64,000 bases of DNA, taken from Phyllobacterium sp. 628. GTDB taxonomy: Bacteria; Pseudomonadota; Alphaproteobacteria; Rhizobiales; Rhizobiaceae. The stretch lies in assembly GCF_014189505.1 (NCBI RefSeq), contig NZ_CP050303.1:248001-312000 (forward strand), written 5' to 3'. Below, in pieces: positions 51,601-59,499 of the stretch. The notes under the pieces were generated by a model, which was not told where the DNA came from, ran no database searches, and was given only the letters and a program-made list of their open reading frames with translations. Both the position numbers and the translations under genes were made by a program. Positions within the stretch are counted from its first letter, which is position 1, and each line of letters opens with the position of its first letter.

Positions 51601-53178
51601 CTAATGCGCGGGTGCACCGCTCGCCTGACCCTTTTTGGTCAACATGACGAAGAATGCCGCGATGATCAGCATGGTGCCCAGCACCACGAACGTATCGCTG
51701 TATCCCATGATCAACGATTGCCGTTTGACCATCTTACCCAATGCGATGATAGCTTGTTCACGTGCCGCGTTCGGATCAGAAACGCCGTGCGCCATAAAAT
51801 AGCCGGTCATCTGATCAAGCCTGCCGCGCACGGTTTCGCTGAACAAATTGACCGAGTTGCCAATCGTATTGGAATGAAATTGCTCCCGCTTGGTAACGAT
51901 GGTTGCCAGCATCGCCGTTCCGAACGCGCCGCCCAGATTTCGCAGCATATTGAAAACACCGGAAGCAGCAGCGGATTCGTGGCGGGCAACACCAACCATG
52001 GCAATCGCTGTGAGTGGAGCCATGACAACGGCCTGCCCGATGGCACGCACAATATTGGGCAGCCACAACTGGTCCCCGGAATAATCAGCGGACATATGAA
52101 TGTTCATGAAGCAGCTGCCCCCGAACACGCACAGACCAAGAAAGACAATGATGCGCGTATCAAACCTGCCCATCAGCATGGGTACAAAGGGGATTATCAA
52201 GAGCTGCGGCAAGCCCGTCCAGGCCATAACCGAGCCGATCTGCTCCGAGTTATAACCCTGCACCTGACCGAGATATTGCGGGAGCAAATAGACGGATCCG
52301 TAGAGCCCGAAGCCAACCAGCATATTGGCTGCCGTTCCAAGCCCAAAATTTCGCCGTTTCAACAGACGCAGATTGACTGCGGGATTTTTCACCTTCAGTT
52401 CGATCCAGACAAACAACGCTAGAAACACAACGGCGATGACCGTCAGGCGAACAATAAACGGCGAGCCAAGCCAATCGTTCTTGTTGCCCTCTTCCAGCAC
52501 AGTTTGAAGTGCAGCGAGACCGATTGCCATACATGCGATGCCATACCAGTCTCCATCCCTCAGCAAACCGAGATTCATTGGCTGACGTTCGAGGTTGAGG
52601 TAAAGCACCGTGACCATGAATGCGCCGGGCACAAGATTGATGAAGAAGATGTACTGCCAGCCATAATTCTCGGTCAGATATCCGCCGATTGTCGGCCCAA
52701 TGGCAGGGGCAAATGTCGCCGTGATGGCAAAAAGTGCCATGCCAACCGATTGCTGATACTTGGGCAGCCTTGTGAGGATGAGGGTGAAGGCCATAGGGAT
52801 CAGCACGCCGCCGGTAAACCCCTGGATTGCCCGCAGCACGATCATTTCTTCAAGATTGCGCGCAAAGGCACAGGCCACGGAGAATGCCAGAAACAGCAAG
52901 GAATTCACCAGCAGAAAGCGCCGGAAGGAAAAGACCCGGCTCAAATAGTCAGTGAGCGGAATGACGATGATTTCGCCAATGAGATACGCCGTGGAAATCC
53001 AGGCGCCATTGTCGACGCCGGTACCAATGCCACCTTCGATATTGAGGAGCGAGGCATTGGTAATCTGGATGTTGAGGACAGCCATGAACGCCCCGATCAA
53101 GCCGGCAAAGACCGTCATCCATGTCTTGAGGCTGGCGGGACGTTCCCGATCGGAAACAGGTGTGGTGGCAGCGGACAT
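51601..53178 (-). CDS. MFS multidrug efflux transporter, DHA2 (EmrB/QacA) family
   Basis: 525 residues, 14 predicted membrane helices, DHA2 family. Start WMTVFAGLIGAFMAVLNIQITNASL in parts; motif C-like TFAPAIGPTIGGYLTENYGWQYIFFIN in parts. It exports drugs or other hydrophobic compounds across the inner membrane by proton antiport. The HlyD-type adaptor gene lies 24 bases upstream in the same leftward operon, so together they form an EmrAB-like pump that joins an outer-membrane channel encoded elsewhere. A divergent TetR gene probably controls it. Confidence 0.94.
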   Translation of the reverse strand: MSAATTPVSDRERPASLKTWMTVFAGLIGAFMAVLNIQITNASLLNIEGGIGTGVDNGAWISTAYLIGEIIVIPLTDYLSRVFSFRRFLLVNSLLFLAFSVACAFARNLEEMIVLRAIQGFTGGVLIPMAFTLILTRLPKYQQSVGMALFAITATFAPAIGPTIGGYLTENYGWQYIFFINLVPGAFMVTVLYLNLERQPMNLGLLRDGDWYGIACMAIGLAALQTVLEEGNKNDWLGSPFIVRLTVIAVVFLALFVWIELKVKNPAVNLRLLKRRNFGLGTAANMLVGFGLYGSVYLLPQYLGQVQGYNSEQIGSVMAWTGLPQLLIIPFVPMLMGRFDTRIIVFLGLCVFGGSCFMNIHMSADYSGDQLWLPNIVRAIGQAVVMAPLTAIAMVGVARHESAAASGVFNMLRNLGGAFGTAMLATIVTKREQFHSNTIGNSVNLFSETVRGRLDQMTGYFMAHGVSDPNAAREQAIIALGKMVKRQSLIMGYSDTFVVLGTMLIIAAFFVMLTKKGQASGAPAH

Positions 53179-53202
53179 TTTATGCGTCCTGTTCGGATTT
53201 TG

Positions 53203-54402
53203 TTAGTTGCTGGCTTTGTAACAGGCGGTTGCGCCGTCACAGGTGGCTGCACTGCCCGTATTCTTGATGGTGATGGTCGGCGTGACAGACATGCCGGGAC
53301 GAAGCAGGCCCGTCAGTTTGCTATCGCTATCGAGCACGATCCGAACTGGAATACGCTGAACAATCTTGGTGAAGTTGCCCGTCGCATTATCGGGCGGCAG
53401 CAAGGCGAATTCCTGCCCGCTCGCCGGCGCAATGCTGTCGACGCGGCCTTTCAAAGCAACACCGGGAAATGTATCAACGGCAATCTCAACGGGTTGTCCT
53501 TTCTTGACGTCGGTCAGCTGGGTTTCCTTGAAATTCGCGATCACATAAACATTGTCTACGGGAACGACGGCCATGAGCTGTGTGCCCGACTGAACGTATT
53601 GTCCAACGCGCAGGGTGCGGTTGCCCACCACGCCTTCAACGGGAGAAACGATGGTTGTGTAGCTGAGATTGAGTTCGGCCTGATCCTGGACGGCTTTGTC
53701 GTGTGCGAGCGTTGCATTGGCCTTGGCCAACGATGCCTGCAATACACCAATCTGTTTCTGCGCCGAAAGGACTGCTCCTTCGTCTCGTTGTAGCGTAGCC
53801 TTGGCAATATCCAGCTTGGAAACCGCCTGCTGGGCGTTCTGCACACTACCGGCACCTTGCGTGGCAAGGGCACCGTAGCGGTCGTTGTCCTGTTGCGCGA
53901 ATTTGAGGCTGGCCTGATTCACGGAGACCGTTGATTGCGCCTGCGCAATCGCAGCCTGCTGCTGGTCGATGCTCGCCAATGTATTGTCGATATCAGCCTG
54001 AGCCGCAGCAACATCGGCCTTGGCTTGTTCCAAGGCAACCACATAGTCGCGGTCATCAATCTTTGCCAATGGCTCATTGGCCCGAACCGGCTGGTTATCG
54101 TTTACGAGAACCTCGCGCAGATAACCGGAGACTTTTGGTGCCACAATCGTCGAATCCGCTTTGACATAGGCATCGTCAGTCGATTCCTGAAACCGGCCAA
54201 CAGTCCAGTAATGCCAGCCAAAATCGATTGCCAATCCCACGACCACAATCGCCGCGCCCATAAGCAGCAACTTGCGCACATTGCGTGGCCGCGGCTTTTG
54301 CACTTGCGATTGCTCGCCCGCTGGCTGTGAAGCAGGCATCGCCTCATCGGCGCTGACGGATTTTTCAATTTTTAGCTCAAGTGGAGTCGTGTTTTTAGTC
54401 AT
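53203..54402 (-). CDS. HlyD/EmrA-family membrane-fusion protein
   Basis: 399 residues. A proline/charge-rich cytoplasmic N-terminus and one membrane helix (KLLLMGAAIVVVGLAIDF) are followed by a barrel-hairpin periplasmic domain: TDDAYVKADSTIVAPKVSGYL, a long coiled coil rich in Ala/Gln (about 110-230), then NLSYTTIVSPVEGVVGN. It bridges the EmrB-type pump to an outer-membrane factor. It starts 126 bases from the divergent TetR gene, with a GGGAAC palindrome between. Confidence 0.94.
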   Translation of the reverse strand: MTKNTTPLELKIEKSVSADEAMPASQPAGEQSQVQKPRPRNVRKLLLMGAAIVVVGLAIDFGWHYWTVGRFQESTDDAYVKADSTIVAPKVSGYLREVLVNDNQPVRANEPLAKIDDRDYVVALEQAKADVAAAQADIDNTLASIDQQQAAIAQAQSTVSVNQASLKFAQQDNDRYGALATQGAGSVQNAQQAVSKLDIAKATLQRDEGAVLSAQKQIGVLQASLAKANATLAHDKAVQDQAELNLSYTTIVSPVEGVVGNRTLRVGQYVQSGTQLMAVVPVDNVYVIANFKETQLTDVKKGQPVEIAVDTFPGVALKGRVDSIAPASGQEFALLPPDNATGNFTKIVQRIPVRIVLDSDSKLTGLLRPGMSVTPTITIKNTGSAATCDGATACYKASN

Positions 54403-54472
54403 GGCGAATGCTCTGGATTGAGGAACGAGATCGGCGCGGTCCGGAAGGGAACTCGGGTCGGGGGATTAATAA

Positions 54473-54490
54473 GGGAACCAAGCAGTTCCC
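54473..54490. promoter_or_regulatory. TetR-type operator between efflux operon and regulator
   Basis: Perfect arms GGGAAC (54473-54478) and GTTCCC (54485-54490) with a 6-base spacer. It lies midway in the 125-base gap between the divergent emrA-like and TetR genes and so can control both. Size and symmetry suit a TetR dimer. Confidence 0.7.
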
Positions 54491-54527
54491 AAAATAAGTC
54501 TGGACATTCCCGAAAGCAAGCCTGAAA

Positions 54528-55328
54528 ATGAACGAACAACATTTTTTGAAGAACGAAAGCAGAATGGTGACTATGAAATCGACTGAAATCCCGAGGGATG
54601 ATCACGCCGATCAAGGAGAAGACGCTGGTGAAATCAGGCGCTCTCGCGGACGTCCACAAAGCCGTTCTGATGCGGAAACGCAGCACCTTATTTTGGAAGC
54701 CGCGACACGCGTCTTTCTGGAAAATGGCTATACGGCAACAAGAATGGAGACCGTCGCGCGGGATGCCGGGGTAGCAAAACGGACGATCTATCGATTCTGG
54801 ACAACCAAATCAGAACTGCTCACTGCCATCGTCGCCGAACGCAGCGAAAATATTGCCAGGCGGGTTGATGAATTCCTGCATACAATCAACGTGGAGACGC
54901 TCGACAGGCTGGGGCTGAAACATGCGCTGGAACACATCCTGAGCGAATTCGCACATTTGATTCTCTCTGACAGCACCGTGGCGTTCTATCGGCTTATCAC
55001 TGCGGAGGCATTGAATTTCCCGGAAATTGCAAAGGCCTTTTATCGGGAAGGTCCAGCTCGAACATCAGGCACTGTTGCGCGATTTCTTGAGCAGCAGCAA
55101 AAGCGGGGTTTGATAAAACTCGATGATACGCATATTGCGGCGACGATGTTGATGAGCATGGTCACCGCCGAGCCTTTCCGTATGGCTACGCTTGGTATCG
55201 CCGACGTGCCGCAAGATCGTGAAATCGAGCAGCGCGTCGCTATGGCCGCAGCTTTTTTCTGGAAGGCTGCGGTATTCCGAAACGCGATTGCGTCCATAAT
55301 GGCTAGCTGCTGCCTGTCAAATGTTTGA
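54528..55328 (+). CDS. TetR-family transcriptional regulator
   Basis: 266 residues, unusually long N-terminus for the family; internal Met codons at 54564 and 54573 may be the true start. The HTH is about residues 50-95: HLILEAATRVFLENGYTATRMETVARDAGV and AKRTIYRFWTTKSELL in parts, typical TetR. The C-terminal ligand domain has FARLI-like helices (FAHLILSDSTVAFYRLI). It is divergent from the EmrAB-type pump, so it probably represses it and senses an exported compound. The 3' end overlaps the convergent LysR gene by 26 bases. Confidence 0.92.
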   Translation: MNEQHFLKNESRMVTMKSTEIPRDDHADQGEDAGEIRRSRGRPQSRSDAETQHLILEAATRVFLENGYTATRMETVARDAGVAKRTIYRFWTTKSELLTAIVAERSENIARRVDEFLHTINVETLDRLGLKHALEHILSEFAHLILSDSTVAFYRLITAEALNFPEIAKAFYREGPARTSGTVARFLEQQQKRGLIKLDDTHIAATMLMSMVTAEPFRMATLGIADVPQDREIEQRVAMAAAFFWKAAVFRNAIASIMASCCLSNV

Positions 55329-56190
55329 CCAGATCGCGGGCATGCGGAGGTAATTGCTCGAACGCACGCACGCATACCGCGAGACGGCGTGTCGCCCAAT
55401 TGTCCGTCAACCGGATCGAGTGAATGGCCATCGGTTTGCGATATTTCCTGGCAGCTGTCTCCGGCACGATGCCAAGGCCAACACCGTGCGAAACCATCTG
55501 GCAGATACCTTCAAATGTTCGCATGCGAATACGATAGGAAAGAGGATGTCCGGCTCGCGCCGCATGGTCGCCGAGATAATCCTGCAGCGGGCTACCTGCG
55601 CTAAGTCCGATAAATTCTCGATCAGCCACATCGGCAAATGCGCTGCGTCGACGGTCTGTCCATTGGCTTTCTCGCGGCGTGACCAGGACAAGCCGGTCAA
55701 TGGCGAATGGCCGCAACTCCAGATTTCCATGATCCACCGCATCGGTGATAATGCCGATATCTGCCGAACCGTTGGCAACAGCCTTCACGATCTCCGTGCT
55801 GAGACGCTCCTTCAAATCGATGTCGACATTGGGCCTGCTGGCGAGATAAGCCGCCAGTTTTTCCGGCAGAAATTCGGTCATAGACGCCGTATTTGCCAGC
55901 AAACGAATTTGGCTCTTGAGGCCTCTGGAAAACTCCCCAAGTTCACCGCGCATCTGTTCGATTTGCCGTAGAACAATGCGGGCGTGATGTGCGAGCGCAT
56001 CGCCTGCCGGCGTTGGCTCAACACCGCGCCGGCCGCGTTCAAGCAATGGCAGCCCAATGGCTTCCTCCATCCCGCGCAGACGCGCACTTGCGGACGGCAG
56101 AGCCATATTCGCTCGCGTTGCGCCATGGGTGATACTTCCCGCTTCAACCACGAGAAGAAAAAGCCGCAAATCGACGAGATCAAAGCGCAT
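55303..56190 (-). CDS. LysR-family transcriptional regulator
   Basis: 295 residues from ATG 56190; a longer start at 56211 is possible. HTH: FDLVDLRLFLLVVEAGSITHGATRANMALPSASARLRGMEE in parts, typical LTTR although the recognition helix reads MALPSASARLRG instead of the commoner SQPAVS. Effector domain: IRLLANTASMTEFLPEKLAAYL and SADIGIITDAVDHGNLE. It is divergent from the TauE/SafE permease gene, so this permease is its most likely target. It overlaps the TetR gene by 26 bases at the convergent ends. Confidence 0.93.
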   Translation of the reverse strand: MRFDLVDLRLFLLVVEAGSITHGATRANMALPSASARLRGMEEAIGLPLLERGRRGVEPTPAGDALAHHARIVLRQIEQMRGELGEFSRGLKSQIRLLANTASMTEFLPEKLAAYLASRPNVDIDLKERLSTEIVKAVANGSADIGIITDAVDHGNLELRPFAIDRLVLVTPRESQWTDRRRSAFADVADREFIGLSAGSPLQDYLGDHAARAGHPLSYRIRMRTFEGICQMVSHGVGLGIVPETAARKYRKPMAIHSIRLTDNWATRRLAVCVRAFEQLPPHARDLVKHLTGSS

Positions 56191-56288
56191 GAGCACGACA
56201 GTAGCACTCATTGTGCCTTCGTTCTAGCCTAAGGCTGGATATGTATCTTCCGCATTGTGAACATGGCATTTTCCGGCCAACCTGCCCT

Positions 56289-57037
56289 ATGTCCAATCTT
56301 TCGATTTCTACGATTTCCATCATTACGCTGACCTTTTTCTCGCCGGAATGGTCAAGGGCGTAACCGGCATGGGCTTGCCCACCGTTGCCATGGGTATTCT
56401 TGGTGCGATCATGCCGCCAGCGGGTGCCGCAGCGCTGCTGCTCGTTCCGTCTTTCGTCACCAATAACTGGCAATTGTTCGCCGGGCCAAGCTTCGCTGCC
56501 CTGGCGTTCAGGTTCTGGACAATGATGCTGGCCATCCTTGCCGGAACTGTCGCAGGCTCCTGGCTGATGGCGAACGACGCGGCTGGATGGACCACAATCG
56601 GACTGGGTGCGGCGCTGGTGACCTATGCGGTCCTGGGACTTCTGGCACCGCAATTATCCATTCCAAACCGGTTGGAAGGCGCGCTCTCACCTGTCATTGG
56701 CCTCATAACCGGGGTCATTACCGGTGGCACAGGCGTATTCGTCATTCCAGCCGTCCCATATCTCCAGTCACTTGGTCTGAGCAAGGATGATCTGATTCAG
56801 GCACTCGGCCTGTCATTTACGGTTTCTACGATCGCTCTGGCGATCGGCATGACGTCAAGCGGAACGCTGCATCTGGATAGTATCGGAACGTCCACCCTTG
56901 CTCTTGCACCCGCCCTGCTCGGCATGTGGTTCGGTCAAAAGATCCGCAACGCAATCAGCCCTGCCACCTTCCGGCGCTGGTTTCTGATCTGCCTTCTCCT
57001 GCTTGGACTTGAACTTATGCTACGGCCATTTCTTTGA
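56289..57037 (+). pseudogene. TauE/SafE-family anion permease gene with frameshift near its start
   Basis: The long frame starts at an internal ATG (56348) in the middle of the family's first helix: AGMVKGVTGMGLPTVAMGIL. An ATG at 56289 opens a second frame encoding SNLSISTISIITLTFF, the missing start of a first helix. Adding one T to the TTTTT run at 56334-56338 fuses them into a 249-residue protein. The remaining helices (WLMANDAAGWTTIGLGAALV and GVITGGTGVFVIPAVPYLQ) are normal. TauE/SafE proteins move sulfite, sulfoacetate or other small organic anions. If the shift is real the gene is impaired, but a shorter protein from 56348 cannot be excluded. Confidence 0.82.
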
Positions 57038-57121
57038 ATGGAGGGAGACGATCTGACAGGCCGATACGGGCCGGATGAATGGCAATATCGCACTCGCGCT
57101 GAATTCTGCTAAAACCGGACG

Positions 57122-58279
57122 ATGAATTACTTCAGACATTCCGTCAGCAGTCTTCGCGATCTCTGGACCGTTACGGTACAGGAATTCCGATCACTGGCAA
57201 TGTCCGGACCACGCATGATCGACCAATGCGAATGCGTTGTATCCGTGCTGCTTGCAATCGTCTTCGCTCACGTTCTCGGCGCGCAGAATGTCGGCTGGGC
57301 AGCGTTCAGCGGTTACATGGTTATGCGCTCGCATGTATCGGAAAGCCTAACGCGCGGTATCCTGCGCATCATTGGAACGTCGGCAGGCGCCGGCACGGCA
57401 TTGATGCTCGCACCCTATGTCATGCAGTCACCGCTTCTTCTCAGTTTGTCACTCGTCACCGTCGGCGGCGTCACGCTTTACTTTGCGCTTGTCGGCAAGC
57501 GCAGTTACGCTTGGCTTTTCACTGGTCTGACATTTTGCATGGTGCTGATTGACGGAATGAAGCATCCCACGGAATCCGTGTTGCCCTTTGCTGAATCTAG
57601 GCTAATCGAGATTGTGGCGGGCACCCTCGCCTGCATTCTCGTCAGTGCCGGGTCAACCTTTACGATAAGACGCAGATTGGCCCGCAACCCCGGAGAAACG
57701 TTAGCCCAGAAAGCCTTACGCCGTTCTGCAGTCTGGCATCGAGGCGCAGCATTACACGCCCTGCAAGCGGCGGTCGCTCTTGGGCTTATCCCGTTTATCT
57801 GGATATTATCGGGCATCACCTCTCTGAGCCAATCCAGTATCACCATTATGGCTGTGATGATGGTGCCAGTGACCACTCTGGGACCAAGCGCGCTTAACCC
57901 GATTACCTCAAGACTGGTGCTGCGATTTATTGGCTGCAGTGTCGGTGGCTTAATCGCAACGGCGATCTTGCTCAGCAGTCACCATTCACCGGTCCTTATG
58001 ACGTTTGGTGTCTGTATCGGTGTGTTTGTGGGGCGACATATCGAGAACAGCAATTCATCGATCAGCTATATCGGCACACAGTTTGTGCTCGCTTTTCTGG
58101 TCGTTCTCGTCCCCGACACTTACACCAATGCGGCGCTGGAACCGGGTATGGAGCGGCTTGCGGGCATCCTGCTTGGTATCGTCATTCTTGAGCCGGTCCT
58201 TCTGGCTTCGCACTATCTGTTTGGCTCACAAGCGCCTGATGAAAATGCCGATATTAAGCCACCCGCGTCGAATGAATAG
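57122..58279 (+). CDS. FUSC-like aromatic-acid exporter family membrane protein
   Basis: 385 residues, about ten hydrophobic segments in two groups, with the FUSC pattern VVSVLLAIVFAHVLGAQNVGWAAFSGYMVM in parts at the start and LHALQAAVALGLIPFIWILSG midway. Proteins of this type are linked to export of aromatic acids such as fusaric acid and p-hydroxybenzoate. It begins 84 bases after the TauE/SafE gene on the same strand and may share its control by the LysR regulator. The family is recognised by pattern; the substrate is unknown. Confidence 0.82.
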   Translation: MNYFRHSVSSLRDLWTVTVQEFRSLAMSGPRMIDQCECVVSVLLAIVFAHVLGAQNVGWAAFSGYMVMRSHVSESLTRGILRIIGTSAGAGTALMLAPYVMQSPLLLSLSLVTVGGVTLYFALVGKRSYAWLFTGLTFCMVLIDGMKHPTESVLPFAESRLIEIVAGTLACILVSAGSTFTIRRRLARNPGETLAQKALRRSAVWHRGAALHALQAAVALGLIPFIWILSGITSLSQSSITIMAVMMVPVTTLGPSALNPITSRLVLRFIGCSVGGLIATAILLSSHHSPVLMTFGVCIGVFVGRHIENSNSSISYIGTQFVLAFLVVLVPDTYTNAALEPGMERLAGILLGIVILEPVLLASHYLFGSQAPDENADIKPPASNE

Positions 58280-58500
58280 CATTGGCATCGCATGTGCAAA
58301 TCGACAAGAAAATTTACGCGCGACAATTTTTATATTGACATAGCAACATAAATTGCACATCCATGCTGCGGACGAAGGCGGGAGGAGTACGCAGCCGTCG
58401 CTCTGAACTCAGGAATGATCGAAAGGTCATGCGACGTTCCTATGCGATAAGTCAGTGCTCGCCGCCGGATTTCAAGAAAACAACTGTTCTGGAGGGAACA

Positions 58501-59400
58501 ATGATCCGTACCCATTTTGCCAAACTGCTTCTTGCTGGCGCAGCTACTCTTGCAGCGACCGGTGCTTTTGCCGAAGGTATCGGTGCTTCGCTGCTGACGC
58601 AGCAGCATCCGTTCTACATATCGCTCGCATCGGCCATGTCCGCCGAAGCCAAGGCGGAAAACCTGCCGCTCGAGATCGCGATCGCCAATCAGGATCTGAA
58701 CAAGCAGCTCGCCGATGTTGAGGACTTCATTACCAAGGGCGTCAGCGTCATCATCATCTCGCCGGTTGACAGCACCGGCGTAAAATCTGCGATCACCAAG
58801 GCGCAGAAGGCTGGCATCAAGGTCATCACCGTTGATGTTCCTGCCAAGGGCGTTGAAGTCACATCGCATGTCGGCACCGACAATTACACCGGCGGCGTCA
58901 AGGCTGGCGAACTGATGGCCAAGCAGATCGGCGACAAAGGTAACGTTGCCGTTATTGATTACCCAACGGTACAATCGGTGGTGGACCGCGTCGAAGGCTT
59001 CAAGAAAGCCATTGCTGCCCATCCTGATATCAAGATCGTTTCCATCCAGACTGGTATTACCCGGCCGGAAGCCCTGGCTGCGGCGCAGAACATTCTTCAG
59101 GCCAACCCGGATGTTGCCGGCATTTTCGGCTTCGGTGACGATGCTGCTCTTGCCGCTGCTTCGGCTGTGAAATCGGCCAAGCTGCAGGATGAGGTCAAGG
59201 TTATCGGCTTTGATGGCATGGAAGAGGCCCGCAACGCCGTTAAAAACGATCCGGTCATGGTCGGCGTCATCGCTCAGTATCCGGATCAGATGGGCAAAGT
59301 TGCCGTCGAAACGGCTGGAAAGGTCATCAAAGGCGAAACCGTCGAGGCCAAGCAACCAATCGTTCCCGGTGTTGTCACCAAGGACGGCGAAGAGAAATAA
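58501..59400 (+). CDS. ribose-type (CUT2) ABC transporter binding protein
   Basis: 299 residues, periplasmic binding protein like RbsB. Signal peptide KLLLAGAATLAATGAFAE, then IGASLLTQQHPFYISL. Family motifs: DVEDFITKGVSVIIISPVD, TVDVPAKGVEVTSHVGTDN and IGFDGMEEARNAVKND. It starts at 58501, behind GGAGGG; an upstream in-frame start at 58363 reads through a region without homology. A hairpin follows and then ATPase and permease genes. The actual sugar (ribose, xylose, a polyol or other) is not determinable. Confidence 0.92.
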   Translation: MIRTHFAKLLLAGAATLAATGAFAEGIGASLLTQQHPFYISLASAMSAEAKAENLPLEIAIANQDLNKQLADVEDFITKGVSVIIISPVDSTGVKSAITKAQKAGIKVITVDVPAKGVEVTSHVGTDNYTGGVKAGELMAKQIGDKGNVAVIDYPTVQSVVDRVEGFKKAIAAHPDIKIVSIQTGITRPEALAAAQNILQANPDVAGIFGFGDDAALAAASAVKSAKLQDEVKVIGFDGMEEARNAVKNDPVMVGVIAQYPDQMGKVAVETAGKVIKGETVEAKQPIVPGVVTKDGEEK

Positions 59401-59435
59401 GGCTTCACCAGCCGATATTTCTGCCACTGAATAAC

Positions 59436-59466
59436 ACCACCCGCGCAGGGTAACCTCGCGGGTGGT
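59436..59466 (+). terminator. intercistronic hairpin after CUT2 binding protein gene
   Basis: ACCACCCGCG (59436-59445) and CGCGGGTGGT (59457-59466) pair perfectly across an 11-base loop. No U-run follows, so this is likely a stabilising or attenuating hairpin before the ATPase gene. Confidence 0.65.
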
Positions 59467-59499
59467 TGTTGAAAAAGACTTTCGACAGGATTGTCATTC

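Noticed and set aside
52504..53793. 429-codon plus-strand frame opposite the MFS and HlyD genes
   Set aside because: Spans two unrelated sense genes and is low-complexity in charged residues.
58280..58500. Clear sigma-70 promoter or operator for the CUT2 transporter
   Set aside because: A TTGACA box is present at 58335, but no good -10 box lies at proper spacing and the TGTGCAAAT/AATTGCACA arms are too far apart and imperfect to call.
58330..59427. 365-codon minus-strand frame opposite the CUT2 binding protein
   Set aside because: Antisense shadow; sense strand has signal peptide and family motifs.
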